A DNA stretch of 64,000 nucleotides from Amycolatopsis lexingtonensis (GTDB taxonomy: Bacteria; Actinomycetota; Actinomycetes; Mycobacteriales; Pseudonocardiaceae), in the NCBI RefSeq assembly GCF_014873755.1, contig NZ_JADBEG010000001.1:126501-190500 (forward strand), written 5' to 3'. Below the pieces are notes generated by a model. The model saw only the letters and a list, made by a program, of their open reading frames with translations. It was not told where the DNA came from and made no database searches. Made by a program: the position numbers and the translations under genes. Shown here one piece after another: positions 31,806-45,627 of this stretch; within the stretch, counting starts at the first letter, position 1; every line of letters begins with the position of its first letter.

Positions 31806-34800
31806 TCAGCCGACCGGCACTCCGCGGATGGCGACCGGGCCGCGGGTCGGATCGAGCTCCGCCGCCTGCTCCACCCCGGCCGGCGTGAGCACGTCGAACG
31901 CCTTCGGGGCCGTGGCCGGGTCCGCCGCGCACACCGGGGCCGTGCCGCCCGCCGGGCAGAGACCGAACGTGTACTGCCCGGCCGTCGGCGTGAACGGGCG
32001 CGCCTGGTCGGGGGAGTTGCCGTCCTGGCCGGTGAGCACGACCGCGAACGTCCACCCGGCCGACGGCGTCCCGAACGCGGACTTCGCCACGCTGACCGTG
32101 ATGTACCGCGTCGCCTGCGAAGCCTGCACGGACGGCGAAGCGAGCGAAGCGCCCGAAGCGTCGACGAGCGCCGGTTCGGCGAAGCCCTGGACCTCGAGGC
32201 GCCGGCTCCACGCGTCCTGCGGCGCGATCGTGTACGCCCGGCTCGGGAACGGCGGCGCGGTCGACGTCGCCGTCGCGGCCGGGTCGTGCGCGTAGATCGT
32301 CAGCAGCTGCGCGCCCAGTGGTGAGCCGAACGTCGGCGACAGGTCGCGGAGCTGGGCGCGGAACACCAGGTTCGCTCCCGAGTCGATGACCTGGAAGCGC
32401 TGCAGGTCGAACGCGCCGGCGTGGAAGTCGCCCGCCGTCGGGTAGGTGTACGTGCCCGGGCCGTTGTCGTCGCCGTCCGGGTCGGCGGTGTCGAGCAGGA
32501 CCGTGCCGGTGACGAAGTCGGAGCTGATCGTCTTCTGCGCGTACCCGGTGCCCGCGCCGGTCGCGGCCGCCGTGACGACGTTCGCGCCGAGCGGGGTCGG
32601 CACGGTCGCGCCGAACGTCCCGGCCGCCGACGCCCGGACCGACACCACCGAAGTCGTCCCGGCGTCGGTGGCCGACACCGCGAGGTCGACCCGGCTGCCC
32701 GCCGGTGCGGTCCCGGTGACCTCGGCGGTCGCGGTCGACACGGACGCGGGCGCGTCGAGCGTCACCGGCAGCGCCGCGGGCGGCGCGTGCGTGACGTACC
32801 GGGCGCGGACGTCGGCGGGCTGCTCGGGCAGCCGCCCGTCGTCGAGCGCCCTGGCCAGCCGCACCGACTGCGACTGCGCCCAGCTCAGCGGCGCCACCGA
32901 ACCGACCGACTGGCCCGGGGTGAAGCCGATCGACGCCGTCCGCGGGTCCGTGCCGTACGGCGACGCGGGCAGCGCCGGGTTCTCCCAGATCTGCTCGGGG
33001 ATCAGCCCGGTGCCCCCGGTCTGCGCCCGCATCGCGCGCAGCAGCGCCGCCGCGCCCGCCCGGTCGCCGGTCTGCACGGCGTGCTCGCCGCGCTCCCCGG
33101 CCAGCACCGGCCACAGGTGCCCGGACCCGGTGTTCGTCGAGGGCCACGGCGCCCCGGTCGGGCCGCAGTTCGTCGGATCCGGTTCGTAGCAGTCGCCGTA
33201 GCCGTCTTCGCTGCCCGCCGCCGACGTGCCGTAGCGGTACCAGCCCGGCCCGGCGGGGGTGTCCTTCTTGATCACGCGGTCCACGACGGCGAGCGACGCG
33301 GCGATGTCCGGGTCGTTCGCGGGCAGCACGCCGAGGCGCGGCAGCTCGAGGAACCCGGCGTCGACGACCGCGCGCTGGTCGGCGTCCACCGAGCCGTTGC
33401 CGAGGTTGTAGATCCACTCGGAGTTTGGGTCGCCGTTCTTGGTCAGCCGCAGGAAGTACCGGCCGCCGTACGGGCCGTTCGACGTCACGGTCCAGCCCTT
33501 GATGCTGCGCTGGAAGTGGTCGGCGGTGGCCCGGTAGACGTTCGCGCGCGCCGGGTCACCGTTGCGGTCGGCGATGACGCCCGCGGCGACGAGCCCGGCG
33601 ATCTCGGCGGCGATGGTCGAGGGGGAGTACCCGCCCTGTTCTTCCCAGCGCTCCGAACCGAACGCCGGCCCGTGCGCGACGACGAAGTCCGCGGCCGCGC
33701 GGATGTGATCGGTGTGCAGCGTCCGGTCGCGGTCCAGTCCGGCCTGTAGCGCCATCAGGATCGGGTACGCGCTCTCGTCGAGCTGGTCGCCACCGGAGTC
33801 GGGCGCCTTCTTGCCGTTGAGCAGGGAGTTGCGCGGGAACCGGCCGTCCGGCTGCTGCTGGCGGGTGAACAGCCAGCGCACGCTCGCCCGCGCCGTTTCG
33901 CGGTCGCCGGCCGCGAGCAGGCCGGAGAAGCTCTCGTAGAGGTCGCGGGCGAAGATCTCGCGGTAGGACCCGAAGTACACCGGCTTGCCGCCGGGCGCGT
34001 CGCCCGCGGAGACCGCTTGCCCCCACGGGCTGCCGAGCGACGCGACCACCGCGCCGGGGAACGTCTTGTCCTCACTGGCTTTCAGCACGTTGACCGACTG
34101 CAAGTACGCGTCGGAATCCCGGCCGCGCACCGGGATCAGCCCGTTGTCGTAGTCGCGCCACTCGCGCGCGTACTGGCGGTAGCTCTGGTCGAACGGCGTG
34201 CGCAGGCTCGCCCCGGCCGTGGCGACGGCGGTCCGCGCGTCCGCGCCGAACCCGAGCACCAGCACGGCGGGCCGGTACGGCTGAAGGTCCAGCTGCGCGG
34301 TCTGCACGACGTTCCCGTTCACCGCTGACGGCGTCGTATCGGTGAGCCGGTGGTCGCGGTCCAGCTGCGCCAGCCCGTCGCCGGTGGTGCCGGCGAACCC
34401 GCTGGACGTCGCCAGGAACCGGCGGTCGGCGCGCAGCGCGGCGGCCAGCGGCGTGCCGTAGTCGCGGGCCGGGGCGCTGGAGACGGTGTTCGCGTCCGCG
34501 CTGACCAGCGCGCTCGTCGCCGCGTCGACGGTGGCGGTGTCCCCGCCGCCGTTGGCCGGGCCGCCCCCGCCGTTGCCGTTGATGCTCGCGTCGTACCGGA
34601 CGTAGACCTTGAGGTCGTTGCCGGAACCCCGCAGCGGTTCGAGGCGGGTGCGGATCAGGACGCCGGTGCGGGCCGGGTCGGCCAGGTACTCGGTGACCAG
34701 CCGGTACCGGCCGCTGCGCGGGGTCGACGTCACCTCGCAGGCCATCCCGCCCGCGGTGGTGCGGACCGTGTAGGTCATGTCGCGCGCCTGCAGATCGGTG

Positions 34801-35072
34801 AAGCTGCGCCCGTCGGTGACGGCGAACTGCAGCGACTCGACGTTCGTGTTGTCGATCACCGGGGCGTAGACATCGGACAGCACGCCGCCCGCCACCGTGA
34901 ACCACGCCTTGCTCGCCGTGTTCCGCGCGGTGCCGAGGCAGTCCTTGCGGGCCAGGCCGAAGTGCGAAACCGCACCCGGCCCCGGCGCGGGGGCCGCGGC
35001 GGCCACCGGGGCGGACAGCAGGGGCGCGGCCAGCGCCGCGCACAGCACCACGGACCACGTCGACCGAGTCAT
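31806..35072 (-). CDS. Secreted GH15 glucoamylase/glucodextranase
   Basis: A 1,088-residue exported enzyme that releases glucose from the non-reducing ends of alpha-glucans. Order: signal peptide (MTRSTWSVVLCAALAAPLLSAPVAAAA), glucodextranase-type N-terminal beta domain (FGLARKDCLGTARNTASKAWFTVAGGVLSDVY), GH15 catalytic barrel about 300-740, a bacterial Ig-like domain (about 755-830) and a C-terminal glucodextranase-type domain (VTGTVLLDTADPDGDDNGPGTYTYPT). Catalytic Glu candidates lie in RWEEQGGYSPSTIAAE (about 473-489) and GLIPEQIWEN (about 690). Full length for the multidomain type. Which alpha-linkage it prefers is not certain. Confidence 0.9.
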   Translation of the reverse strand: MTRSTWSVVLCAALAAPLLSAPVAAAAPAPGPGAVSHFGLARKDCLGTARNTASKAWFTVAGGVLSDVYAPVIDNTNVESLQFAVTDGRSFTDLQARDMTYTVRTTAGGMACEVTSTPRSGRYRLVTEYLADPARTGVLIRTRLEPLRGSGNDLKVYVRYDASINGNGGGGPANGGGDTATVDAATSALVSADANTVSSAPARDYGTPLAAALRADRRFLATSSGFAGTTGDGLAQLDRDHRLTDTTPSAVNGNVVQTAQLDLQPYRPAVLVLGFGADARTAVATAGASLRTPFDQSYRQYAREWRDYDNGLIPVRGRDSDAYLQSVNVLKASEDKTFPGAVVASLGSPWGQAVSAGDAPGGKPVYFGSYREIFARDLYESFSGLLAAGDRETARASVRWLFTRQQQPDGRFPRNSLLNGKKAPDSGGDQLDESAYPILMALQAGLDRDRTLHTDHIRAAADFVVAHGPAFGSERWEEQGGYSPSTIAAEIAGLVAAGVIADRNGDPARANVYRATADHFQRSIKGWTVTSNGPYGGRYFLRLTKNGDPNSEWIYNLGNGSVDADQRAVVDAGFLELPRLGVLPANDPDIAASLAVVDRVIKKDTPAGPGWYRYGTSAAGSEDGYGDCYEPDPTNCGPTGAPWPSTNTGSGHLWPVLAGERGEHAVQTGDRAGAAALLRAMRAQTGGTGLIPEQIWENPALPASPYGTDPRTASIGFTPGQSVGSVAPLSWAQSQSVRLARALDDGRLPEQPADVRARYVTHAPPAALPVTLDAPASVSTATAEVTGTAPAGSRVDLAVSATDAGTTSVVSVRASAAGTFGATVPTPLGANVVTAAATGAGTGYAQKTISSDFVTGTVLLDTADPDGDDNGPGTYTYPTAGDFHAGAFDLQRFQVIDSGANLVFRAQLRDLSPTFGSPLGAQLLTIYAHDPAATATSTAPPFPSRAYTIAPQDAWSRRLEVQGFAEPALVDASGASLASPSVQASQATRYITVSVAKSAFGTPSAGWTFAVVLTGQDGNSPDQARPFTPTAGQYTFGLCPAGGTAPVCAADPATAPKAFDVLTPAGVEQAAELDPTRGPVAIRGVPVG

Positions 35073-35196
35073 CCGCCCATCCGATCACGGCGGGCGCACC
35101 ACGCACCAGGGCCGAACGCAGCAGCGAAAACCGTTACCCGTGATTGAGATACCGAACCGGTGGGTAGCAAACCCACAGTCCCCCGGGGAGGTGAAC

Positions 35197-35607
35197 GTGG
35201 AAGAGCTGGGATCGGACGGCTGGCGGTACCGCGGCACTATTTCGCCACGGACGTTGCCGAGCCTGCGCCGGCACCTGGTCTCGTGGTTGCGGCGGCGGGC
35301 CGGCGAGGAGGTCGGCAGGCAGGCCGACGACGTCGTGCTGGCGTGCTGGGAAGCGATGGCCAACGTGCTCGACCACGCCTACGGCGGCCGGCCGGGACTG
35401 ATCGACGTCCGCGCCAGAGTCGACGAGGAGGTGCTCGTCATCACCGTCGCCGACCAGGGCCGCTGGGAGTCGATCACCGAGCGTGACGATGGCGGCCGGG
35501 GCTTGCGCCTGATCCAGGCGCTCGTCGACGGGCTCGACCTCCGCTCCACCGACGACGGCACCGTGATCACGCTGACCTGGCCGTTCCCGGTGCGCCGCAC
35601 CGCCTGA
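35197..35607 (+). CDS. RsbW-like ATP-binding protein (HATPase)
   Basis: A 136-residue Bergerat-fold ATPase of the anti-sigma/serine kinase type. The N box is VLACWEAMANVLDHAYGG, the G1 region VITVADQGRW and the glycine-rich lid GGRGLRLIQALVDGLDL. It ends TVITLTWPF. GGGGAGG at 35185-35191 supports the GTG at 35197; GTG at 35191 is in frame and possible. It is convergent with a GAF-ANTAR gene and lies at the edge of the partner-switching cluster. Its target (sigma factor or STAS protein) is not evident. Confidence 0.85.
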   Translation: MEELGSDGWRYRGTISPRTLPSLRRHLVSWLRRRAGEEVGRQADDVVLACWEAMANVLDHAYGGRPGLIDVRARVDEEVLVITVADQGRWESITERDDGGRGLRLIQALVDGLDLRSTDDGTVITLTWPFPVRRTA

Positions 35608-35612
35608 GCGGC

Positions 35613-36335
35613 TCAGCCGGCGGACAGCTCTTCGACGAACCGGGCCGCGACGTCCCGCAGCTTCACGTTGGTGTGCTGGGATTCCGTGACCAGCCGCTTC
35701 ATCGCGTCGTCGGCGCCGATCCGGTGCACGGCCATCAGGATGCCCTTGGCCTGCTCGATCACCGCCCGCGTGCGCATCGCCGCTTCCAGCTCGATCGCCT
35801 GTCTTCGGGCTTGGCGGTACCGCCGGGTGGTGCGCAGCCCGAACGAAACGATCGTGGTGTAGAGCTGCAGCAACCGCGAGTCGGTCTCGGCGAACCCGTG
35901 ATCGCCGTAGCCGAAGAGGTTGAGCGCGCCGGAGAGGTTCTCGTCCACCCGCAGCGGCGCGGCGAGGTAGCTGCCGACGCCGAGCGCGCGGGCGTGCGTG
36001 GTGAACGACGGCCACACGACGTCCGCGGCGACCAGCGGCAGCCGCACGATCTCCCCGGTCGCCGCGGCCCGCAGGCACGGGCCTTCGCCAGCGGCGTACT
36101 GGAACCGGTCGATCTCGACGGCGCGGTCGTCGGTGGACGCCACGGTCGCCGGCTCGCCGTCCCTGATCGCGGTGATGCTGGCCATGTCGGCACCGGGCAC
36201 GGCGCGGACGGCTTCCGCGCAGACGGCGTCGAGTATTTCGGCTTCGGCGGGTTCGGACTCCAGCGCGCCGGTGAGCCCGGCCATGGCGGCGGTCAGTTCG
36301 TCGAGGTGCTCCGGCGGGAGCGGTTCACCGGTCAC
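35613..36335 (-). CDS. GAF-ANTAR domain protein
   Basis: A 240-residue protein. An N-terminal GAF domain (about residues 25-165, with VPGADMASITAIRDGEPATVASTDD and GSYLAAPLRVDENLSGALNLF) is followed by an ANTAR RNA-binding domain (LEAAMRTRAVIEQAKGILMAVHRIGADDAMKRLVTESQHTNVKLRDVAARFVEEL). ANTAR domains bind paired hexaloop RNA hairpins to prevent termination, so this is a candidate signal-dependent antiterminator. Mycobacterial relatives are stress-related. RNA targets were not found in the window. Confidence 0.92.
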   Translation of the reverse strand: MTGEPLPPEHLDELTAAMAGLTGALESEPAEAEILDAVCAEAVRAVPGADMASITAIRDGEPATVASTDDRAVEIDRFQYAAGEGPCLRAAATGEIVRLPLVAADVVWPSFTTHARALGVGSYLAAPLRVDENLSGALNLFGYGDHGFAETDSRLLQLYTTIVSFGLRTTRRYRQARRQAIELEAAMRTRAVIEQAKGILMAVHRIGADDAMKRLVTESQHTNVKLRDVAARFVEELSAG

Positions 36336-36439
36336 GCGATCATCTCCCGTCCCGGACGGCGGTGGGTCGAGCGCACCGCTGCTGCTTCAACGGAACGGCG
36401 AAACCTTACCCGCGGGCGGTGCGCCTTCCGCAACACCCG

Positions 36440-36700
36440 GCGCGCGGCGATGCCGTGAACGGGTCTTTCCTGACGTGGGAGGCCAGGGCCGCGGCAAAGT
36501 CGCGCGGCCAGGTCACTCCGCCGCCGGCGACCCGCTCGCCCACGTCTTGAATGACTCATTCAGGTCTTCGGAGGTCCTGAATGAGTCATTCAAGACGCCG
36601 GCGCACCGCTGCGGGCCGCACCGACGCGACTTTGCCGGGCCCCTGACGTGGGAGGCGGTGAACGGGTCGTTCACGGCGTGGGACCGCGGAGACCGGCCCG
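36440..36700. repeat. Cluster of inverted repeats in a gene-free interval
   Basis: The 520 bases between the GAF-ANTAR and STAS genes hold no convincing gene. The centre is a perfect inverted repeat with 21-base arms (36544-36564 and 36576-36596, 11-base loop) built on TGAATGAGTCATTCA. Outside it, GTGAACGGGTC occurs at 36455 and 36658, and CTGACGTGGGAGG at 36470 and 36643. The stretch with GCGGCAAAGTCGCG near 36490 is repeated in inverted orientation near 36625. The whole behaves as a composite palindrome of the kind I associate with Amycolatopsis intergenic DNA. Confidence 0.75.
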
Positions 36701-36855
36701 CGGGGAGAAGTGCGGTGAAGCGGTGGTTCCGGCCCGGCGCTCGCTGCTGAACGTCGTGGGTTGGCGCCGGGAACCACCTCACGCCGGCCGGCGTGACAAC
36801 CCACCCCGCGACCGTCGCTTCGAGTCACGTACCCCGTGCGGAGCGGGTCAACCCT

Positions 36856-37154
36856 TCAGCGGACAGTCACCTTCGCGACCTGGCCGAGACCGGACACCCG
36901 CAGCACGCGTTCGAGCAGCCGCGGGGCGATCAGGCGCAGGTCGTGCGCCTCGGTCCGGTCGAACAGCACCGCGATGCCCGCGCTGTCGAGGTAGGTCACC
37001 CCGGTGAGGTCCACGGTGATCGCGGTCCCCTCCGCCAGCTCGCGGTCCAGGGCCGCGCCGAACTCGGCGGCGTTGCTCATGTCGATTTCGCCGGTGACGC
37101 TCAACGTCCGGTCGCCGTCGTCGCCCCGACCGGCGACCAGGGTGAGAGCCGTCG

Positions 37155-37158
<4 letters not shown>
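36856..37158 (-). CDS. STAS-domain anti-sigma factor antagonist
   Basis: A 100-residue single STAS domain: RTLSVTGEIDMSNAAEFGAALDREL, then ITVDLTGVTYLDSAGIAVLFDRTEAH, with DSAG at the phospho-acceptor loop. The GTG at 37158 overlaps the stop of the large hybrid kinase as GTGA, so the two are coupled; ATG at 37173 is the alternative. It is probably dephosphorylated by the PP2C domain and phosphorylated by the C-terminal ATPase domain of that neighbour. Confidence 0.88.
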
Positions 37159-41234
<4,076 letters not shown>

Positions 41235-41379
41235 CACTCTCCCGGTTCACGCGGCCCTGGACGAGCCTACTCGACCGGGGTATGCCCAGCTGGGTACGAG
41301 TTGACGCGTCCGGGTGGGCCGGTCGCGGGTGAGGTGGGTCGCAGCGTGGCCGACGGGGCTTCGGCCGGCCGGTGCCCCC

Positions 41380-41802
41380 TCAGCCCCCGTCGAGCAACCA
41401 GGTCATCGTGACCGTCGTGCCGTCCTCCCGGTGCACCTTCGCGCTCTGGTCGGCGAGCGAGTCGATCAGCAGCAGGCCACGGCCCCGCAGCCCGTTCGTC
41501 GCCGCCGGTGGCCGCCAGGTGCCGTAGTCCGTGACCGTCACCGTCAGCCGCCCGGCCAGTGCTTCGGCCCAGACGTCGATCGGGCCCAGCTCGCGGTCGC
41601 GGTAGGCGTGTTCGGCCGAGTTGGCCATCGCCTCGTACCCGGCCAGCACGATGTCCTCCTGCCGTTCCTCGCTCAGGCCGAGCGCGCGCAGCCACTCGGT
41701 CAGCGCCTCGCGCAGGTCCGGCAGGCGGCCGGCGATCGCGGGGGTTCGCCGGTGGAACGACGCCGCGGGGGCGGGGGCTCCCGGGGGGAGGGGGTCCGTC
41801 AC
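41380..41802 (-). CDS. RsbW-like ATP-binding protein (anti-sigma kinase type)
   Basis: A 140-residue Bergerat-fold ATPase: [24 protein letters not shown] is the N box, [12 protein letters not shown] the G1 region and [17 protein letters not shown] the lid. GTG start overlaps the phosphatase stop as GTGA. As last gene of the STAS-phosphatase-ATPase operon it is the probable kinase for the operon's STAS protein and the holder of an unidentified target such as a sigma factor. Confidence 0.88.
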   Translation of the reverse strand: MTDPLPPGAPAPAASFHRRTPAIAGRLPDLREALTEWLRALGLSEERQEDIVLAGYEAMANSAEHAYRDRELGPIDVWAEALAGRLTVTVTDYGTWRPPAATNGLRGRGLLLIDSLADQSAKVHREDGTTVTMTWLLDGG

Positions 41803-43370
41803 GGGGTGTCCTCTCCGCGGTGGCGCACGTGGACGACCGCGATGTCGTCGTCGTGCCGTCCGCGCGTCAGTTCCTGGACGAGCTTGTCCCACGCCGTTTG
41901 GAGGTCGGCCGCGGCCAGCAGGGCGGGGATACCCGCCAGCAGCCATTCGATGCCGAGCGTGAGGTCGCGGGTGCGGCTCTCGACGAGGCCGTCGGTGTAG
42001 AGCACCAGATCCGCGCCGGGCGGGAACCCGGTGGAGCGCTGGGGGAAGGCCGACCCGACGCCGAGCGGCTGCGCCAGTGCCTCGCCGATCTGCTCGGGCG
42101 GCTCGCCCGGGCGGATCAGGATCGCGGGCAGGTGGCCGGCGTTCGCGTAGGTCAGCGTGCCGTCGGCCGGCCGGTGGACCGCGTAGAAACAAGTCACGAA
42201 GCTCTCGCCGAACAGCCCGGCGGTGAGGTCGGAGACGTGGCGCAGGACCTCCGACGGCGGCAGCTCGAGCCGGGCGTAGCAGCGGATCGCGGTCCGGACC
42301 TGGCCCATCACCGTCGCGGCCGTGATGCCGTGGCCGACGACGTCGCCGATGACGAACGCCGTCCCGCCGGAGGGCAGCCGGATCACGTCGAACCAGTCGC
42401 CGCCCACCTTGGTGCCGGTGACCGCCGGCAGGTAGCGGGTGAACACGTCGAGTCCCGGCGTGGGCGGGGCGACCGGCAGCATGCTGCGGGACAGCTCGGT
42501 GGCCAGCGTGCGCTCGCGTTCGTAGAGGCGGGCGTTGTCGAGCGCGATGGCCGCGTACGCGGCGATGCCTTCGGCGAGGTACTCGTGCCGGGCGGTGAAC
42601 CGGTCCGGTTCGGGGTGGCCGAAGAAGAACCCGCCCAGCACCTCGCCGGTGGTCGGGCTGAGCGCCGGAACCGCCAGGTAGCTGCACACGGGCAGGTGCC
42701 CCGCCGGCATCCCGTGGTACGGCGCGTTCTTCCCGAACCGCGCGTCCTTCGTGATGTCGGGGCTGCGCACGGTGCCGGCGCCGTCGAACGTCGGCGCGAA
42801 GACTTCGGTGTTGCGCGGCATCGGGAAGCGCGTGAACTTCTCCCGCGGCACGCCCGAAATCGTGTACAGCGTGTAGGACTCGCCGAACTCGTCGACCAGG
42901 TTGTAGAAGAACGCGCCGAAGCCGGCTCCGGTCGCCTTCGTGGCGGCGTCGGTCGCGTCCTGCACGATGCGGTCGATGTCGAGCTGGGCGGTGAGCTCGC
43001 GGCCGGTGGAGTGCAGCGCGTCGAGCACCACGGCTTCACCCCGCAGCCGCCGGACGGTGGCGGCCAGGTCCGCGGTGGCGGCTTCGACGGCGGCGGCGAC
43101 GAGCGCGGGCAGGTCCCCGACGCGCTCGGTGGTATAGACCACTGTGCCGTGGTCGCCGTCGGCGACGGCGATCGCCCGCGTGATCTCTTCGCCGGGCAGC
43201 AGATCCGCCAGCACCGCGCGGTCGGTCACGGCCACCGCGGCCCGGCCGCCCAGCACCGCGCGCGCTTCGGCGGGGCAGAGCGGCCGGATCCCGGTGGCGG
43301 CCGGGGAGCCGCCGACGAACGCGCGGCGCACGGCTTCCAGCACGGCTTCGGACCGCGCACCGGACGGCAT
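41799..43370 (-). CDS. GAF-SpoIIE (PP2C) phosphatase
   Basis: A 523-residue RsbU/SpoIIE-type serine phosphatase. Residues 1-115 lack a clear family but contain a short DUF-like segment ([32 protein letters not shown]). A GAF domain spans about 125-275, then the PP2C domain about 300-520 with [23 protein letters not shown] and RHDDDIAVV as metal-binding motifs. It should dephosphorylate the STAS protein encoded just upstream (stop and start share one base). The stimulus sensed by the GAF domain is unknown. Confidence 0.9.
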   Translation of the reverse strand: MPSGARSEAVLEAVRRAFVGGSPAATGIRPLCPAEARAVLGGRAAVAVTDRAVLADLLPGEEITRAIAVADGDHGTVVYTTERVGDLPALVAAAVEAATADLAATVRRLRGEAVVLDALHSTGRELTAQLDIDRIVQDATDAATKATGAGFGAFFYNLVDEFGESYTLYTISGVPREKFTRFPMPRNTEVFAPTFDGAGTVRSPDITKDARFGKNAPYHGMPAGHLPVCSYLAVPALSPTTGEVLGGFFFGHPEPDRFTARHEYLAEGIAAYAAIALDNARLYERERTLATELSRSMLPVAPPTPGLDVFTRYLPAVTGTKVGGDWFDVIRLPSGGTAFVIGDVVGHGITAATVMGQVRTAIRCYARLELPPSEVLRHVSDLTAGLFGESFVTCFYAVHRPADGTLTYANAGHLPAILIRPGEPPEQIGEALAQPLGVGSAFPQRSTGFPPGADLVLYTDGLVESRTRDLTLGIEWLLAGIPALLAAADLQTAWDKLVQELTRGRHDDDIAVVHVRHRGEDTP

Positions 43371-43759
43371 CAGCGCGCCAGTGCTTCGGACAGTGAGGGG
43401 TAGATGACGAGTTCGTCGGTCAGCCGGGTCAGTTCGAGCGGGCGCAAGGTGATGCGGCCGCTGGCGACCACCCGCAGCGGGGCGGCCGCGGTCTGCCCGC
43501 GGTGCGCGCGGACGAGCTCGGCCATGCCCGCCGACGCCAGGAAGGTGACGCCGGTGAGGTCGATGACGAGCAGCGCGGGGCGCGACCGGGTCGCACGTTC
43601 GGCCAATTGGCGGAGTTTCGGTGCCAGCGCGAGGTCGAGCGCGCCTTCGACGCGCAGCACCGCGGTGCCTTCGCGGTCCTCCAGCACCACCGATCCCGCC
43701 GGACCGATCGTGTCGCCGAGTGCGTCCCCGGTCACGTCTCTTTCGGCCATGGCGCCCAT
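43370..43759 (-). CDS. STAS-domain protein
   Basis: A 129-residue STAS protein: [25 protein letters not shown], then [24 protein letters not shown], with ASAG at the phospho-acceptor loop (Asp of DSSG replaced by Ala). It is first in the STAS-phosphatase-ATPase operon. ATG at 43759 has a weak AGG upstream; ATG at 43750 is equally plausible. Confidence 0.85.
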   Translation of the reverse strand: MGAMAERDVTGDALGDTIGPAGSVVLEDREGTAVLRVEGALDLALAPKLRQLAERATRSRPALLVIDLTGVTFLASAGMAELVRAHRGQTAAAPLRVVASGRITLRPLELTRLTDELVIYPSLSEALAR

Positions 43760-43918
43760 CTTGCCTGTTCGCGGGCTTGCCCGAAAGCCGACCGGGCACT
43801 GGCGCGGCGGAGTGGCGCGCGGACGGGCATGATTGACACCGGTTGAGCAGACAGCCTTCGTGATCACGCACGCCCGCCGGACACCCCGGTGGCGTTGCCG
43901 AAGGCAGGAGTACGTCCC

Positions 43919-44302
43919 ATGACGGAGCACACCCATACCGGAACCGCGTCGGCCGCCGTGTCGTTCGGGGAATTCGGCATCGCCCGGACGGACCAGGATG
44001 GTGCCGTCGTCCTCGAGGTCTCCGGGGACGTGGACACGACCACGGCGCCCGCGCTCGTGACGGCCGCGGACGAGGTGCTGGCGGCGGGACCGCCGGTGTT
44101 CGTGGTCGACCTGACCCGCGTCGAATTCCTCGCTTCCCCGGGCTTGACGGCCTTGCTGATGATCCACCGCAACGCCGCCGCGGGTACTTCGGTGCGGATC
44201 GTCGCGTCCGGCCGGGCCACCCTGCGCCCGATCCAGCTGACCGGACTCGAGGACAGCCTCTCGCTGTTCCCGACCCGGGAAGCGGCACTGGCCGGGTCCT
44301 GA
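43919..44302 (+). CDS. STAS-domain protein
   Basis: A 127-residue STAS protein on the opposite strand to the operon beside it. [25 protein letters not shown] and [25 protein letters not shown] give the fold; the loop reads ASPG. Its C-terminal half is very similar to the neighbour at 43370 ([17 protein letters not shown] against [17 protein letters not shown]), suggesting a local duplication. It is convergent with the second GAF-SpoIIE gene. Confidence 0.85.
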   Translation: MTEHTHTGTASAAVSFGEFGIARTDQDGAVVLEVSGDVDTTTAPALVTAADEVLAAGPPVFVVDLTRVEFLASPGLTALLMIHRNAAAGTSVRIVASGRATLRPIQLTGLEDSLSLFPTREAALAGS

Positions 44303-44324
44303 CCCGCGTCGTCCCGGTCGCGCT

Positions 44325-45545
44325 TCAGCCGGCCGGGACGGCCACGCGCTGGATGGCCAGCAGGGCGACGTCGTCCTGGGCCGCCTGGCCGCCGATCAGC
44401 ACGGCCATGACCTGCGCGCAGAGCCGCTCGGGCTCCCCGGCCCGCACGGTGTCCGCCAGCACCCGCATGCCGGTGTCCACCGGCCGGTCCCGGCGTTCCA
44501 CCAACCCGTCGGTGTAGAACGCCAGCACGCTGCCCGGCGGCAGGCCGATCACGGCTGTCCGCCGTTCGGGCTCGCCGATCGTCAGCCCGATCGGGGGGTC
44601 TGGCGGCACGTCCACCAGCCGGCCCGGTTCACCCGGTACGGCCAGCACCGGGGGCAGGTGCCCGGCCAGCGACAGCGTCACGGCTTCGCGGCCGGGGCCG
44701 ATGATCCCGTAGGCCACCGTGGCCATCGCCCCGTGCTCGAAGTGGTTGGCCTTGCGGTCGAGCTTGGCGAGCACCTCGGCCGGGCTCTCGCAGTCGAGGG
44801 CGTAGGCGCGCAGGGCGCTGCGCAGCCGTCCCATGATCACGGCCGCGTCGAGGCCGTGGCCCGAGACGTCACCCATCACGACGCCGATCCGGTCGCCCGG
44901 GAGGGTGAACAGGTCGTACCAGTCGCCGCCGAGGCCGGTTTCCGCGCCGGGGACGTACCGGGCGCCGAAGGCGAGGCCCGGCACCTCGGGCAGGGTGCTC
45001 GGCAGCAGGCTGCGCTGCAGCGCCATGGTCGCGCTGCGGTTCTCTTCCCGGGCTTCCACCTGGATCGCCGTCGCGAGGCGGTCGGCGAGCAGCTGCATCA
45101 TGGCCACTTCGGGCTCGCCGAACTGCCGTTGCCCGACCGATCCGACGTGCAGCACCCCGACGAGCTCGCTGCCGGCGAGCATGGGCACGCCGAGCATCGA
45201 CTGCAGTCCCCGTTCCCACAGCAGGGAGTTCACGACGGTGGTTTCGTCGATGTGGTCGAGGAGCACCGGGACCCGCTCGAGCGCGACCCGGCCGGCGAAC
45301 CCCTGCCCCACCGGCACACGCACACCCTGGTGGACCTCCTCTTCGATGCCGGCCGCCGCGAACGCCACGAGCTGACGGCCGCTGGGCTGGTAGCGCAGCA
45401 CGGTCGCCGTGTCGACGGCCAGGACCTCGCGCAAGCGCTGCAACGTCTCGGTGATCACCTCGGCCAGCGCGAGGTGGGCGGCCGGAGCGCCGATGATCGT
45501 CTCCAGCTGCTGCAGCCGATCGTGGGCGTCGAGACTTCGCGACAT
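44325..45545 (-). CDS. GAF-SpoIIE (PP2C) phosphatase
   Basis: A 406-residue phosphatase. A GAF domain (about residues 20-165, VDTATVLRYQPSGRQLVAFAAAGIEEE) precedes a PP2C/SpoIIE domain (about 175-400) with GGDWYDLF, VMGDVSGHGLDAA, FYTDGLVERRD and AQDDVALLAI as metal motifs. It is shorter than the other phosphatase in the cluster and lacks its N-terminal extension. It is probably part of an RsbU-like branch acting on the nearby STAS proteins. Confidence 0.9.
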   Translation of the reverse strand: MSRSLDAHDRLQQLETIIGAPAAHLALAEVITETLQRLREVLAVDTATVLRYQPSGRQLVAFAAAGIEEEVHQGVRVPVGQGFAGRVALERVPVLLDHIDETTVVNSLLWERGLQSMLGVPMLAGSELVGVLHVGSVGQRQFGEPEVAMMQLLADRLATAIQVEAREENRSATMALQRSLLPSTLPEVPGLAFGARYVPGAETGLGGDWYDLFTLPGDRIGVVMGDVSGHGLDAAVIMGRLRSALRAYALDCESPAEVLAKLDRKANHFEHGAMATVAYGIIGPGREAVTLSLAGHLPPVLAVPGEPGRLVDVPPDPPIGLTIGEPERRTAVIGLPPGSVLAFYTDGLVERRDRPVDTGMRVLADTVRAGEPERLCAQVMAVLIGGQAAQDDVALLAIQRVAVPAG

Positions 45546-45627
45546 GGAAGGACCCTATCCGTCACCCCTTCGCGGGCCTAACCATCCCGGGTTTCGGCGG
45601 CGGGTTTCCCGGGGTAGTCATCCGGTC

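Noticed and set aside
36440..36700. Short open frames with recurring NESF/NDSF-like segments
   Set aside because: These arise from translating the palindromic repeats in several frames on both strands; codon use and lack of ribosome-binding sites argue against genes.
43371..44288. Longer N-terminus for the GAF-SpoIIE phosphatase
   Set aside because: The open frame continues through two STAS genes because of high GC; ATG at 43370 overlaps the upstream stop in normal operon fashion.
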